A program made the position numbers and the translations under genes. A stretch of 64,000 nucleotides of DNA from Trichococcus patagoniensis (GTDB taxonomy: Bacteria > Bacillota > Bacilli > Lactobacillales > Aerococcaceae), in the NCBI RefSeq assembly GCF_003051085.1, contig NZ_QAOM01000002.1, positions 62,001 to 126,000 on the forward strand, read 5' to 3'. Shown piece by piece: positions 1 through 8,459 of the stretch (its first letter is position 1; the number at the start of each line of letters is the position of its first letter). The notes below the pieces were generated by a model, which had not been told where the DNA came from, did no database searches, and saw only the letters and a program-made list of their open reading frames with translations.

Positions 1-1
1 C

Positions 2-580
2 ATTGAAACCCTGACAGGCTTCAAATACATCGGCGAGAAGATCAATGAATTCGAAACTTCTGACGATTTGACGAACGAATTCGTGCTGGGCTACGAGGAA
101 AGCTACGGCTACCTGGTAGGCACCCACGCAAGGGATAAGGACGCTGTTGTTTCGGCTTTGCTGATCTGCGAAATGGCCGCCTATTACAAGGCGAAGGGCC
201 TGACTTTATTCGACAAGCTGGAACAGTTGTACGGCGAACACGGTTATTATCTGGACGCCTTGGATTCCGTCACCTTGACGGGTGTCGAAGGGGCTGCGCG
301 AATCAAGGAAATGATGGAAGAAGTCCGGGAATCCGATGCAGATTTCTTCGCAAATGTGGATGAAGTGCGGGATTATGCGACCGGCATCGCTGATCTTCCG
401 AAAGAAAACGTGATCAAGTTCATGTTGAAGGACGAATCATGGGTGGCCATCCGTCCATCCGGAACCGAGCCTAAAATAAAATTCTATTATTCCGTGCGGG
501 CCGATGACGAACAATTGGCGCAGGAAAAACTGCAAGTCATCAAAACGCAGATCCAACAAAATTTGGACATCGCACTATAA
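2..580 (+). CDS. pgcA: Phosphoglucomutase/phosphomannomutase, C-terminal part (5' truncated by window edge)
   Basis: The frame is open from base 2, so the gene begins outside the window; no internal start should be used. The visible 192 residues hold the family's TLTGFKYIGEKI segment, the GYEESYGY sugar-binding loop and the C-terminal phosphate-binding loop RPSGTEPKIKFY. The alpha-D-phosphohexomutase family interconverts hexose 6- and 1-phosphates. Together with the ManC-type gene 25 bp downstream and galU at 5.2 kb it feeds nucleotide-sugar synthesis for surface polysaccharide. The family is certain; glucose rather than mannose preference is inferred from similarity to Bacillota PgcA and is less sure. 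Confidence 0.93.
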   Translation: METLTGFKYIGEKINEFETSDDLTNEFVLGYEESYGYLVGTHARDKDAVVSALLICEMAAYYKAKGLTLFDKLEQLYGEHGYYLDALDSVTLTGVEGAARIKEMMEEVRESDADFFANVDEVRDYATGIADLPKENVIKFMLKDESWVAIRPSGTEPKIKFYYSVRADDEQLAQEKLQVIKTQIQQNLDIAL

Positions 581-605
581 ATTTGGAAAAAGGAGGGGAA
601 AGCAG

Positions 606-1934
606 ATGAAAATTATTTTACTATCAGGTGGATCCGGCAAACGTTTATGGCCGTTGTCCAATGACATCCGCTCCAAGCAATTCTTGAAGCTGTTGAAGAA
701 CGAAGACGGTGAATCGGAATCGATGGTGCAGCGCGTGTACAGACAGATCCGTGATACAGGAATCGAAGCCGATTTGGTCATCGCAACCGGCAAAAACCAG
801 GAAGACTCGATTTTGAGCCATCTGGGCGATCTGATCGATATCGTGCTGGAGCCTGAGCGCCGCGATACCTTCCCGGCGATTGCGCTTGCCTCTTCTTACG
901 TATTCTTCGAGAAAAACATGGACAGGGATGAAGCCATCGTTGTTCTGCCGGTCGATCCGTATGCAGAGATCGAGTATTTCGAGACGATCAAAAGCCTGCA
1001 GGAATTGGTCGAGAGCGACAAAGCCAAAATCGGCTTGATGGGCATCAAACCGACTTACCCATCCGCCAAGTACGGTTATATTTTGACGGAAAACGGGACC
1101 GGAGCAGTCAAAGGTTTCCAGGAAAAACCGTCCGAAACGTTGGCTGAAAAGTTGATCACGGACGGCGCGATGTGGAACGGCGGCGTGTTCGCCTTCAAGG
1201 CAGGCTATATCATGGATATCTTGGCATCCTACATCTCCTTCGAGAGCTTCGAGGATGTCCGCGAACAGTACTCGGTGCTGCCAAAAATCAGCTTCGACTA
1301 TGAAGTCATCGAAAACGAAAATTCCATTTCGATGGTGGAATACACCGGCATCTGGAAAGATTTGGGTACGTGGAACACATTGACCGAAGTCATGGATAGC
1401 CATATAGTCGGAAATGTCGTCATGTCCGACAGCTGCAACAACAGCCATGTCATCAATGAACTAGATATCCCGATAACGGTATTGGGTGCCAAAGACATGG
1501 TCATCGCAGCGAGTCCGGATGGCATCCTGATTTCGGATAAGCACGAAAGTTCTTACCTGAAGGAATACGTCGACGGCTTGTCTAAGCGACCAATGTATGA
1601 AGAGTCTGGCTGGGGAGAGGCGAAGGTCCTGGATTACAATGACAATGAAGACGGCACTTCGACCTTGACGAAGAGCATCTTCATCAAAGCCGGCGAATGC
1701 CTGCAGTACCAACAGCATGCCGTCAGGGACGAAATTTGGACCATCATCGATGGCATCGGCGATGTCGTGATCGATGGACACGTCCGCAATGTCCGTCGCG
1801 GGGACGTAGCCTACATCACCAAAGGCCAGAAACACTCCATCCGCGCTGTCACAAATATGCGCCTTATCGAAGTCGAGATTGGAAGCGAAATTGTTGAGGA
1901 AGATGTAAAGGATCTGGAATGGGCTTGGAAATAG
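606..1934 (+). CDS. manC: Mannose-1-phosphate guanylyltransferase (ManC-type) with C-terminal cupin domain
   Basis: 442 aa. The ATG at 606 follows an AAGGAGGGG ribosome binding site; the frame extends further upstream but without a start as good. The N-terminal nucleotidyltransferase domain shows the GGSGKRLWPLS nucleotide-binding signature, FQEKP and a WNGG segment. The last ~110 residues are a cupin of the mannose-6-phosphate isomerase type (HAVRDEIWTIIDG, then KGQKHSI). This is the arrangement of bifunctional ManC proteins making GDP-mannose from mannose 6-phosphate. It probably shares a transcript with pgcA and is followed by a terminator hairpin. Whether the cupin half is catalytically active cannot be judged by eye. 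Confidence 0.88.
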   Translation: MKIILLSGGSGKRLWPLSNDIRSKQFLKLLKNEDGESESMVQRVYRQIRDTGIEADLVIATGKNQEDSILSHLGDLIDIVLEPERRDTFPAIALASSYVFFEKNMDRDEAIVVLPVDPYAEIEYFETIKSLQELVESDKAKIGLMGIKPTYPSAKYGYILTENGTGAVKGFQEKPSETLAEKLITDGAMWNGGVFAFKAGYIMDILASYISFESFEDVREQYSVLPKISFDYEVIENENSISMVEYTGIWKDLGTWNTLTEVMDSHIVGNVVMSDSCNNSHVINELDIPITVLGAKDMVIAASPDGILISDKHESSYLKEYVDGLSKRPMYEESGWGEAKVLDYNDNEDGTSTLTKSIFIKAGECLQYQQHAVRDEIWTIIDGIGDVVIDGHVRNVRRGDVAYITKGQKHSIRAVTNMRLIEVEIGSEIVEEDVKDLEWAWK

Positions 1935-1950
1935 AGAGATAGATATGACG

Positions 1951-1995
1951 AGAAGATCACTGTCCTAAGAGGGAAGTGGTCTTCTGTTTTATTTT
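1951..1995 (+). terminator. Rho-independent terminator after manC
   Basis: An 11-bp stem (AGAAGATCACT / AGTGGTCTTCT, one G-U pair) with a 13-nt loop is followed directly by a T-rich run (TGTTTTATTTT). It ends the pgcA-manC transcript. Confidence 0.8.
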
Positions 1996-2027
1996 GCGTT
2001 AAATTCGCTATGGTGAGGAGGCCGTCG

Positions 2028-2190
2028 GCTGAGGCTCTCCGACAGATAGCCCTTCTCCGACCAAACACATCCTGCCCGGAGAAGAACTTCTTATCAAAAG
2101 CTGATCTCCAGCAAGAGTACGTTGACCGGAGATCCAGCCGGTTCGGATCACGCACATCCCATGAGCCTTACACTCATCGGAGTTCAGCGC
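2028..2190 (+). repeat. Decayed copy of the GC-rich intergenic stem-loop repeat
   Basis: Contains diverged versions of the repeat's modules, for example CTCCAGCAAGAG...GACCGGAG and CTCATCGGAG, in the same order and orientation as the intact copies elsewhere in the window. No coding potential is evident. Confidence 0.5.
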
Positions 2191-2271
2191 CCATCCGGAA
2201 GTTTAGTCTTTGGAGCAACACAACCCGCTATCCGAAGCAGTTATCGCATGGGAATAGGCTTAGGATTGTAA

Positions 2272-2301
2272 TTGACAAACTATCAATTGATAGTTTATAA
2301 T
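2272..2301 (+). promoter_or_regulatory. Promoter with palindromic operator in the spacer, toxin-antitoxin locus
   Basis: TTGACA (2272-2277) and TATAAT (2296-2301) are separated by 18 bp. A perfect 20-bp palindrome, AAACTATCAATTGATAGTTT (2277-2296), fills the spacer. A repressor bound there would block RNA polymerase. This fits autorepression by the HTH antitoxin encoded downstream. Confidence 0.85.
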
Positions 2302-2323
2302 ATGTGGACTAGGAGGTGTGCGC

Positions 2324-2737
2324 GTGAGTCAAAAAATAATATCGTCTGAAGGAGAAGTGAAAACATTTCTTTCTGAACTGAAAGAAATACTGACGGATCC
2401 TGCATTCAACGTGGATGTAGATTTGGATATTTTATTGAAGAAAAAAGCTGAGTCTCCGACAGATCCGTATACTACAGGCAATACCTTACTGGAGCTGGAA
2501 TTTGACAGTAATGATGTCGTAAACCAATTGATGGCATTGGAAGTAAGCGAGTATAAGGAAACTGTTATTGATGACTTGGGCAGCGAACGGCCACCTTTTT
2601 TTGCTTTCGCAAAACAAATAAAAAATAAAGACGTCTATGTAAAGGTAAAAATTCGAGATAGAGAAAAGCACAAAATATTCTGTGTGTCCTTTCATTTTGC
2701 AAGATTTCCATTTCCGAAAAATTTGCCGTACAAGTAA
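2324..2737 (+). CDS. MqsR-like (RelE-fold) toxin
   Basis: 137 aa. GTG at 2324 lies 7 nt after AGGAGG (2311-2316); an in-frame GTG at 2318 is too close to be used. The C-terminal half follows the MqsR pattern: LEFDSNDVVNQLMAL resembles the family's GFDxxDVVxxIQxL, then a tyrosine in EYKETV, VYVKVKI and a final SFHFARF strand. MqsR proteins are mRNA interferases. The N-terminus (~45 aa) is longer than in classical MqsR. It sits directly upstream of an MqsA-type antitoxin gene, the mqsRA order, under an operator-bearing promoter. Activity is inferred. Confidence 0.68.
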   Translation: MSQKIISSEGEVKTFLSELKEILTDPAFNVDVDLDILLKKKAESPTDPYTTGNTLLELEFDSNDVVNQLMALEVSEYKETVIDDLGSERPPFFAFAKQIKNKDVYVKVKIRDREKHKIFCVSFHFARFPFPKNLPYK

Positions 2738-2767
2738 ACAACTGGAGGCAAAAAGGGGGTATAAGGA

Positions 2768-3811
2768 ATGAATAAAGAATATTTAATCGAGAAGGTTAAG
2801 ATGGATTGTCCTGTTTGCGGGGAAATTCATAATGTTGAAAAAAGGAAGAGAATGACCCAAGGAATTGTTAAGGGAGAAGTTGTAGACTTTGAGGAAGTAT
2901 TTTTTCTATGTCCAATAACGGGTGAAGAAGAGAATGAATTCGTGTCCGCAAGGGTTATGGATGAAAATTTATTAAGAGCCAGAGACGCTTATCGAATCGG
3001 AAGAGGTTTGTTGACTTCTAATGAGATAGCGGAGATTCGTAATTTTTACGAGTTAACTCAGAGTGAATTTTCAAATTTGCTTGGTTGGGGAGATGTCACT
3101 GTCACACGCTACGAAAGCAAGACAATACAAGATGAAACCTACGATAATCTTATGCGGATGACAGGTGAAAACCCATTTTTTGCGCTACAGAGTTTGGAGA
3201 AGCATGAGGCTAGATTTACGGAAGAAAAGTATCATAAAATTAGAAATAAGATTATTAAGCGTGTTGAGGAGTCTGGAACTCAATACCTAAAAATACAAGA
3301 GATCAACAGCATTTACGTAAATTACGAAGACGAGAGCGATTACAATGGATATAGAGCATTAAATTTGGAGAAGGTTGCAAACGTTGTTGGATACTTTGCT
3401 AATTTCGTAAACAACTTATATAAAGTTAAACTTATGAAACTTTTGTGGTATGCGGATGTAGTCAACTTTAAAAGATTTGGAAAATCAATGACGGGTTTAG
3501 TGTATAAACATATGCCATATGGTGCGTTGCCTTTAGCGTACGATGAGATTATTCATTTACCGACAGTCACAGTGGAAGAGGAAATGCTTAACGATTATAT
3601 CAGCTATAAAATTCTACCAAATAGCGAAGTAAATATTTCAAGTTTCACAATCGAAGAATTGAGTGTTTTAGAGATGATTTCAAAAAAATTCAATAATTAT
3701 CGTTCAAAAGACATCGTCGATTATATGCACAAAGAAAAAGCGTATAAAGAGACAGAACCATATAAATTAATTTCTTTCGAGCTTGCAAAAGAGTTGAATG
3801 AACTTACTTGA
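2768..3811 (+). CDS. MqsA-type antitoxin fused to a Panacea (SocA-like/DUF4065) domain
   Basis: 347 aa; GGGGG ribosome binding site, 30 bp after the toxin gene. Residues ~14-50 form a YgiT/MqsA-like zinc-finger region (CPVCG...FLCPITG; the usual fourth Cys is missing). Residues ~85-130 are an HTH_XRE-type helix-turn-helix with the MqsA sequence LTQSEFSNLLGWG...TRYES. Residues ~190-345 match the Panacea antitoxin domain (KVANVVGYFAN, KLMKLLWYADV, HMPYGALP). Panacea domains neutralise diverse toxins; MqsA domains bind DNA and MqsR. The fusion suggests a DNA-binding antitoxin that autoregulates the upstream palindromic operator. Gene AT-richness suggests horizontal acquisition. Confidence 0.82.
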   Translation: MNKEYLIEKVKMDCPVCGEIHNVEKRKRMTQGIVKGEVVDFEEVFFLCPITGEEENEFVSARVMDENLLRARDAYRIGRGLLTSNEIAEIRNFYELTQSEFSNLLGWGDVTVTRYESKTIQDETYDNLMRMTGENPFFALQSLEKHEARFTEEKYHKIRNKIIKRVEESGTQYLKIQEINSIYVNYEDESDYNGYRALNLEKVANVVGYFANFVNNLYKVKLMKLLWYADVVNFKRFGKSMTGLVYKHMPYGALPLAYDEIIHLPTVTVEEEMLNDYISYKILPNSEVNISSFTIEELSVLEMISKKFNNYRSKDIVDYMHKEKAYKETEPYKLISFELAKELNELT

Positions 3812-3854
3812 GATGCTTCGGGTATATCTCAAGGGGACAGCATTAATAACCTTC

Positions 3855-4014
3855 ATTCCCGGATTATTATAACGTGGTACTGAAAAATCCCTTACCTACG
3901 GTCTTTTCCGATAAACCTCGTTATAAATTGCCACGATGATTTATAACGAGGTTTATCTGGGAAACATTGATTTATCAACCATTTAACGCTCCTCGTTATA
4001 ATTTTATCGGGAAT
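3855..4014. repeat. Nested inverted repeat, possible miniature element
   Basis: An outer imperfect inverted repeat (ATTCCCGGATTATTATAACG at 3855-3874 against the complement of 3994-4014) encloses a perfect 18-bp inverted repeat (3910-3927 / 3940-3957, GATAAACCTCGTTATAAA). The motif CCTCGTTATA occurs repeatedly. No convincing gene overlaps it. It could be a MITE-like element or a structured RNA. Confidence 0.55.
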
Positions 4015-4023
4015 CCAGGTAAT

Positions 4024-4080
4024 AAGCTTTAGAGGAGATTTTTCGGTTGAAAAATCTCCTCTAAAGCTTTTCGTATTTTT
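4024..4080 (+). terminator. Very strong hairpin (21-bp perfect stem) followed by T-rich tail
   Basis: Perfect 21-bp arms at 4024-4044 and 4049-4069 around a GGTT tetraloop, followed by TTTTCGTATTTTTTT. It has the form of a Rho-independent terminator and could end the MqsRA transcript or belong to the inverted-repeat element just upstream. Confidence 0.65.
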
Positions 4081-4084
4081 TTGG

Positions 4085-4730
4085 TCATTCCATTGAATCA
4101 AACCTTTAGTTAAATTCGATAGTGAAGTTTGTTTTAAGGATTATAGCTAGCTCCGAGCAATAGAATTTTAAAATCCTTTTTCATAATTGGCTGAGAAAGT
4201 TGGTATTTAGATCGGCGGATATCAATGGAAATCTTTGAAATGAATTTATAGGCTCTCGGGGAGCTACTCCTCCCAATCACAAAACTCATTGCCATAGACC
4301 ATAAGGACTCTAGCATGCTTGATAAAAATAGACTAATTTTCATAGACACCACTCCCTTTATTGTTGCTTGCTGAGCCTGGAGGCTCAAATATCTGATTAT
4401 CGAAATAACGAGAAACAAGGTAAAGGCTATGAAAATCATTTTGTGATTTGAGATAGAGTAAATCTCTCCAAGGGATAAACTCCCCGACAACCCATAAGTT
4501 CACATTAAATTATATATCGTAAAATTATTTTATACAATAGTAATGCGAGAAAATAAATTTTATTGATTGTAGAATAAAACCATATTCACAACGTATAAAA
4601 AGATTTGAGACTATCAACGTTATTTTAATTATCAACGATACACTAGATTTTTCGGACAATATAAGTTTGCTTAATGATTCCCCGAATAATTACCCATTAT
4701 GTACAAATCACCTTGCTATTTGCTGCCGCC
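4085..4730. other. Gene-poor AT-rich stretch
   Basis: Apart from the weak minus-strand frame at 4134-4340, I see no gene, RNA or clear repeat here. Its low GC content contrasts with the GC-rich repeat that follows. Confidence 0.5.
4134..4340 (-). CDS. Possible small membrane protein (weak)
   Basis: A 68-aa reading frame on the minus strand starts at an ATG preceded by GGGAGTGG and begins MKISLFLSSMLESLW, a hydrophobic segment. The frame extends upstream without a good start. There is no recognisable family, and the surrounding 1.4 kb holds no other gene. It may equally be chance. Confidence 0.22.
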   Translation of the reverse strand, partial: KISLFLSSMLESLWSMAMSFVIGRSSSPRAYKFISKISIDIRRSKYQLSQPIMKKDFKILLLGASYNP

Positions 4731-4734
4731 TCAG

Positions 4735-4960
4735 GAAAGCGATAAGCTGTCCCACGGTTAGCGCCCCCTTCGTCGGAGAACAATCTCGCGCCGAATACCT
4801 ATCTCCGGCGTGAGAATGTTGGCCGGACGGAGTTGCGCTCCCATTTGGAGACTCTGTACCGATGAGCGAGTCCTTCATCGGTGCTACGCACTCTTATGAA
4901 TGCACAAACTCCGGGGAAGCAACGAAGGAAGATGAAACAACCACCTCGGATGGTATAAGG
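4735..4960 (+). repeat. Diverged copy of the GC-rich stem-loop repeat
   Basis: Recognisable modules: CGCCCCCTTCGTCGGAGAAC, CTCCGGCGTGAGAATGTTGG followed by CCGG, CGATGAGCGAGTCCTTCATC, and CTCCGGGGAAG. Same orientation as all others. Stems are partly broken, so this copy looks old. Confidence 0.7.
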
Positions 4961-4978
4961 TCAACAACTAAGCTCGCA

Positions 4979-5012
4979 GGCACAGACTAAAAAATTAGTT
5001 TGTGCCTTTTTC
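4979..5012 (+). terminator. Rho-independent terminator
   Basis: Stem GGCACAGACTA / TAGTTTGTGCC (one G-U pair) followed by TTTTTCTTT. No intact gene lies directly upstream, so it probably ended a transcript now lost or one reading through the repeat. Confidence 0.7.
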
Positions 5013-5229
5013 TTTGCCTTGCCATAAGATTAATTTTTCATTAGAAGTAACCGTTTACTTATGTCCCAAGATTAAAAATCAATATAGTTATTTTCATGGA
5101 AATGTAGTAAAATTTGGGAGTGAGTGAAAATAGTATCATGAGGTATTTTGAAATCATCATAAGACAATTTCGAGTGTTTGTGGATTTTGTATCATTGACC
5201 GTATTAAACCTAAAGGAGCGAATAACAGT

Positions 5230-6144
5230 ATGCATAAAGTTAGAAAAGCAGTGATTCCGGCGGCCGGATTCGGCACGCGTTTTTTACCGGCTACGAAGGC
5301 GATGGCGAAAGAGATGTTGCCGATCGTCGATAAGCCGACCATCCAATTCATCGTCGAGGAGGCCATCGCGTCGGGCATCGAGGAAATCCTGATCGTCACG
5401 GGCAAAAGCAAGCGCGCGATCGAGGACCATTTCGATTCCAATGTCGAGTTGGAGATGAATCTGCGCGAAAAAGGCAAGGACGAGTTGTTGGCGTTGGTGC
5501 AAGAAACTACAGGCGTGCGCATCCACTTTGTGCGTCAGGCTTATCCATTGGGGCTTGGCCATGCCGTCCTGCAGGCAAAAGCCTTCGTCGGCCAGGAACC
5601 TTTCGTCGTCATGCTTGGGGACGACCTGATGGAAGATGAAGTGCCATTGGCGAAGCAACTGATCAACGCCTACGACCGCACGCATGCATCGAATATCGCG
5701 GTCATGGAAGTGCCTTACGAGGAGACGTCGAAATACGGCATCATCGATATCGCTTCCGAGTTGGAGCCGGGGCTGTACAATGTCAGCCGTTTCGTGGAGA
5801 AACCGAAAGCGGAGGAAGCACCGAGCAACTTGGCCATCATCGGCCGTTACCTGTTGACGCCGGAGATCTTCGACATTCTGGAGAACCAGACGCCGGGCGC
5901 AGGCGGCGAGATTCAACTGACCGATGCGATCGATACTTTGAACCAAACGCAGCGTGTGTTTGCGAAGCGATTTGAAGGCACGCGCTATGATGTCGGGGAT
6001 AAGTTTGGGTTTATGACGACAAGCATCGGGTATGGTTTGACGCACCCGGAGATCAAAGGGAAGCTGAAGGAATATATTATTGCGCTTGGGAAAGAATTGA
6101 GCGGAGAGACGGCCGCTGCTGAGACGGCTGCTTCAGTGATGTAG
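5230..6144 (+). CDS. galU: UTP-glucose-1-phosphate uridylyltransferase
   Basis: 304 aa, full length for GalU. ATG with AAAGGAG 9 nt upstream. The N-terminus [20 protein letters not shown] is the nucleotide-binding signature; [28 protein letters not shown] and RFVEKP follow in the expected order. It makes UDP-glucose from UTP and glucose 1-phosphate, the product of phosphoglucomutase. This supplies UDP-glucose to the BcsA-like synthase at 45.2 kb and to other surface polysaccharides. Apparently monocistronic. Confidence 0.97.
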   Translation: MHKVRKAVIPAAGFGTRFLPATKAMAKEMLPIVDKPTIQFIVEEAIASGIEEILIVTGKSKRAIEDHFDSNVELEMNLREKGKDELLALVQETTGVRIHFVRQAYPLGLGHAVLQAKAFVGQEPFVVMLGDDLMEDEVPLAKQLINAYDRTHASNIAVMEVPYEETSKYGIIDIASELEPGLYNVSRFVEKPKAEEAPSNLAIIGRYLLTPEIFDILENQTPGAGGEIQLTDAIDTLNQTQRVFAKRFEGTRYDVGDKFGFMTTSIGYGLTHPEIKGKLKEYIIALGKELSGETAAAETAASVM

Positions 6145-6174
6145 AAATACCGTTTTTCGGGTGTTTGTTTTGAA

Positions 6175-6370
6175 GATTAGCACACCTGAGGGTGTGCTGG
6201 GGCGCCAGCTCCGACGAGCGCGCCCCTGATCGGAGAACAGACTCGCGCCGATGAACCAACTCCGGTGAGAATGCTTTCGCCGGAGCTGGATCATTTGAGC
6301 ATACCCCAACTCCGGCGAAGCCGCCGTGGTCTGAGGTAATCGTCTTTTCGGATCCTCAGCCCCGGCAATA
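6175..6370 (+). repeat. GC-rich stem-loop repeat copy
   Basis: Begins with a hairpin (AGCACACCTGAGGGTGTGCT), then CTCCGACGAG...ATCGGAG, CTCCGGTGAGAATGC...GCCGGAG and CTCCGGCGAAGCCGCCGTGG modules. Same orientation as other copies. Between this and the next gene (6371-6543) I see only possible promoter sequence. Confidence 0.85.
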
Positions 6371-6471
6371 AAACCGCTTATCTAGTTGGTTTGGCGTATG
6401 CTGTGACTGTATATTAAATGGAGTGAGGTGCAGGCTGGGATTACCGGTCTGTGCCTATCTTTATATTATAG

Positions 6472-7572
<1,101 letters not shown>

Positions 7573-7638
7573 CGATTAGAAAGACGCTCTTCTGGAGCCA
7601 GTTTTTTGATCAAATGAAAATAAAGGAGGCCTGTGGAT

Positions 7639-8109
7639 ATGCTGAAAGTCAACCAACGCAAACTGCTGATCCTACTGGCGGTGGTCTTCTGGATGGCGAT
7701 CATCTTCAAGCTTTCAGCACAGCCCGGAGAACAATCGAACCTCCTGAGCACAAAAGTGACGACGGCCATCGTCAGCCTGGCAAAGCTATTCCGGCCTGAC
7801 GTGAATGTCCTAACATTGAATCACTTCATCCGCAAATGCGCCCATTTTCTTGCCTATCTTGTGTTGGGAATCATCGTTCTGGTTGCGGTGAGACGGATCG
7901 GCTTGACGGGTAAAAAAGGGGTAGGCTTCACATTGCTGCTCTGCATCGGCTACGCCATCACCAACGAACTGCACCAAGCCTTCGTTCCCGGCCGCACCCC
8001 GAATCTGCTGGATGTTTTGATAGACAACAGCGGAGCGTCGTTGGGCATTGGGATTTATGTTCTATTTGTGGAAAACAGATGGAAAGAACTGAAGCAGAAG
8101 CTTTTGTAA
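7639..8109 (+). CDS. VanZ-like family membrane protein
   Basis: 156 aa; ATG at 7639 with AAGGAGG 9 nt upstream (the in-frame GTG at 7633 is too close). An N-terminal membrane segment is followed by FKLSAQPGEQS, RKCAHFLAYLVLG, ELHQAFVPGRTPNLLDVLID and NSGASLGI, the conserved motifs of the VanZ/phosphotransbutyrylase-like family. About four membrane spans. VanZ of Tn1546 gives low-level teicoplanin resistance; most chromosomal homologues have no known function. The gene follows rfbB by 66 bp. Confidence 0.88.
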   Translation: MLKVNQRKLLILLAVVFWMAIIFKLSAQPGEQSNLLSTKVTTAIVSLAKLFRPDVNVLTLNHFIRKCAHFLAYLVLGIIVLVAVRRIGLTGKKGVGFTLLLCIGYAITNELHQAFVPGRTPNLLDVLIDNSGASLGIGIYVLFVENRWKELKQKLL

Positions 8110-8115
8110 TTCACC

Positions 8116-8250
8116 CGATGGTGTAGCTCCTGCTGCGGCCACAACGCAAGCAGCCATCTCCGGTGAGCTAAGTGCCTGCTCGGAGAACAGCGTTGCGCCA
8201 AATAGCTCACTTCCGACGAAAATCACCCTTATCGGAGGAAAGCAGACGAC
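8116..8250 (+). repeat. Diverged copy of the GC-rich stem-loop repeat
   Basis: Shows CTCCGGTGAGC...GCTCGGAGAACAG, then TTGCGCC and TCCGACGA...TTATCGGAGGA. The core GCGAAGCCG module is missing. 8251-8459 holds no gene that I can support, only the upstream region of the next gene. Confidence 0.6.
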
Positions 8251-8459
8251 CAATAACAAACATAAACAAAGAAGAGGAACTATTATGAGCAGGAGTTAGC
8301 CGGTATTATACGTTTCATCTATGGATCTTTACAGGTGCTGAATTATGTTTTGAAGCTATTGCTGATGTTGCGAAATTTGGTATATATGTAACCACATGCC
8401 TTACGATGACTGTGTGTATAAACATCATAAAAACTCACTGAGTAGACGAGGAGTCATGC

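Noticed and set aside
645-1448. 267-codon minus-strand open frame inside manC
   Set aside because: Antisense shadow of a well-supported gene; composition follows the codon pattern of the plus strand.
3892-4101. 69-codon minus-strand frame in the inverted-repeat region
   Set aside because: It consists mostly of the inverted-repeat arms and has no ribosome binding site.
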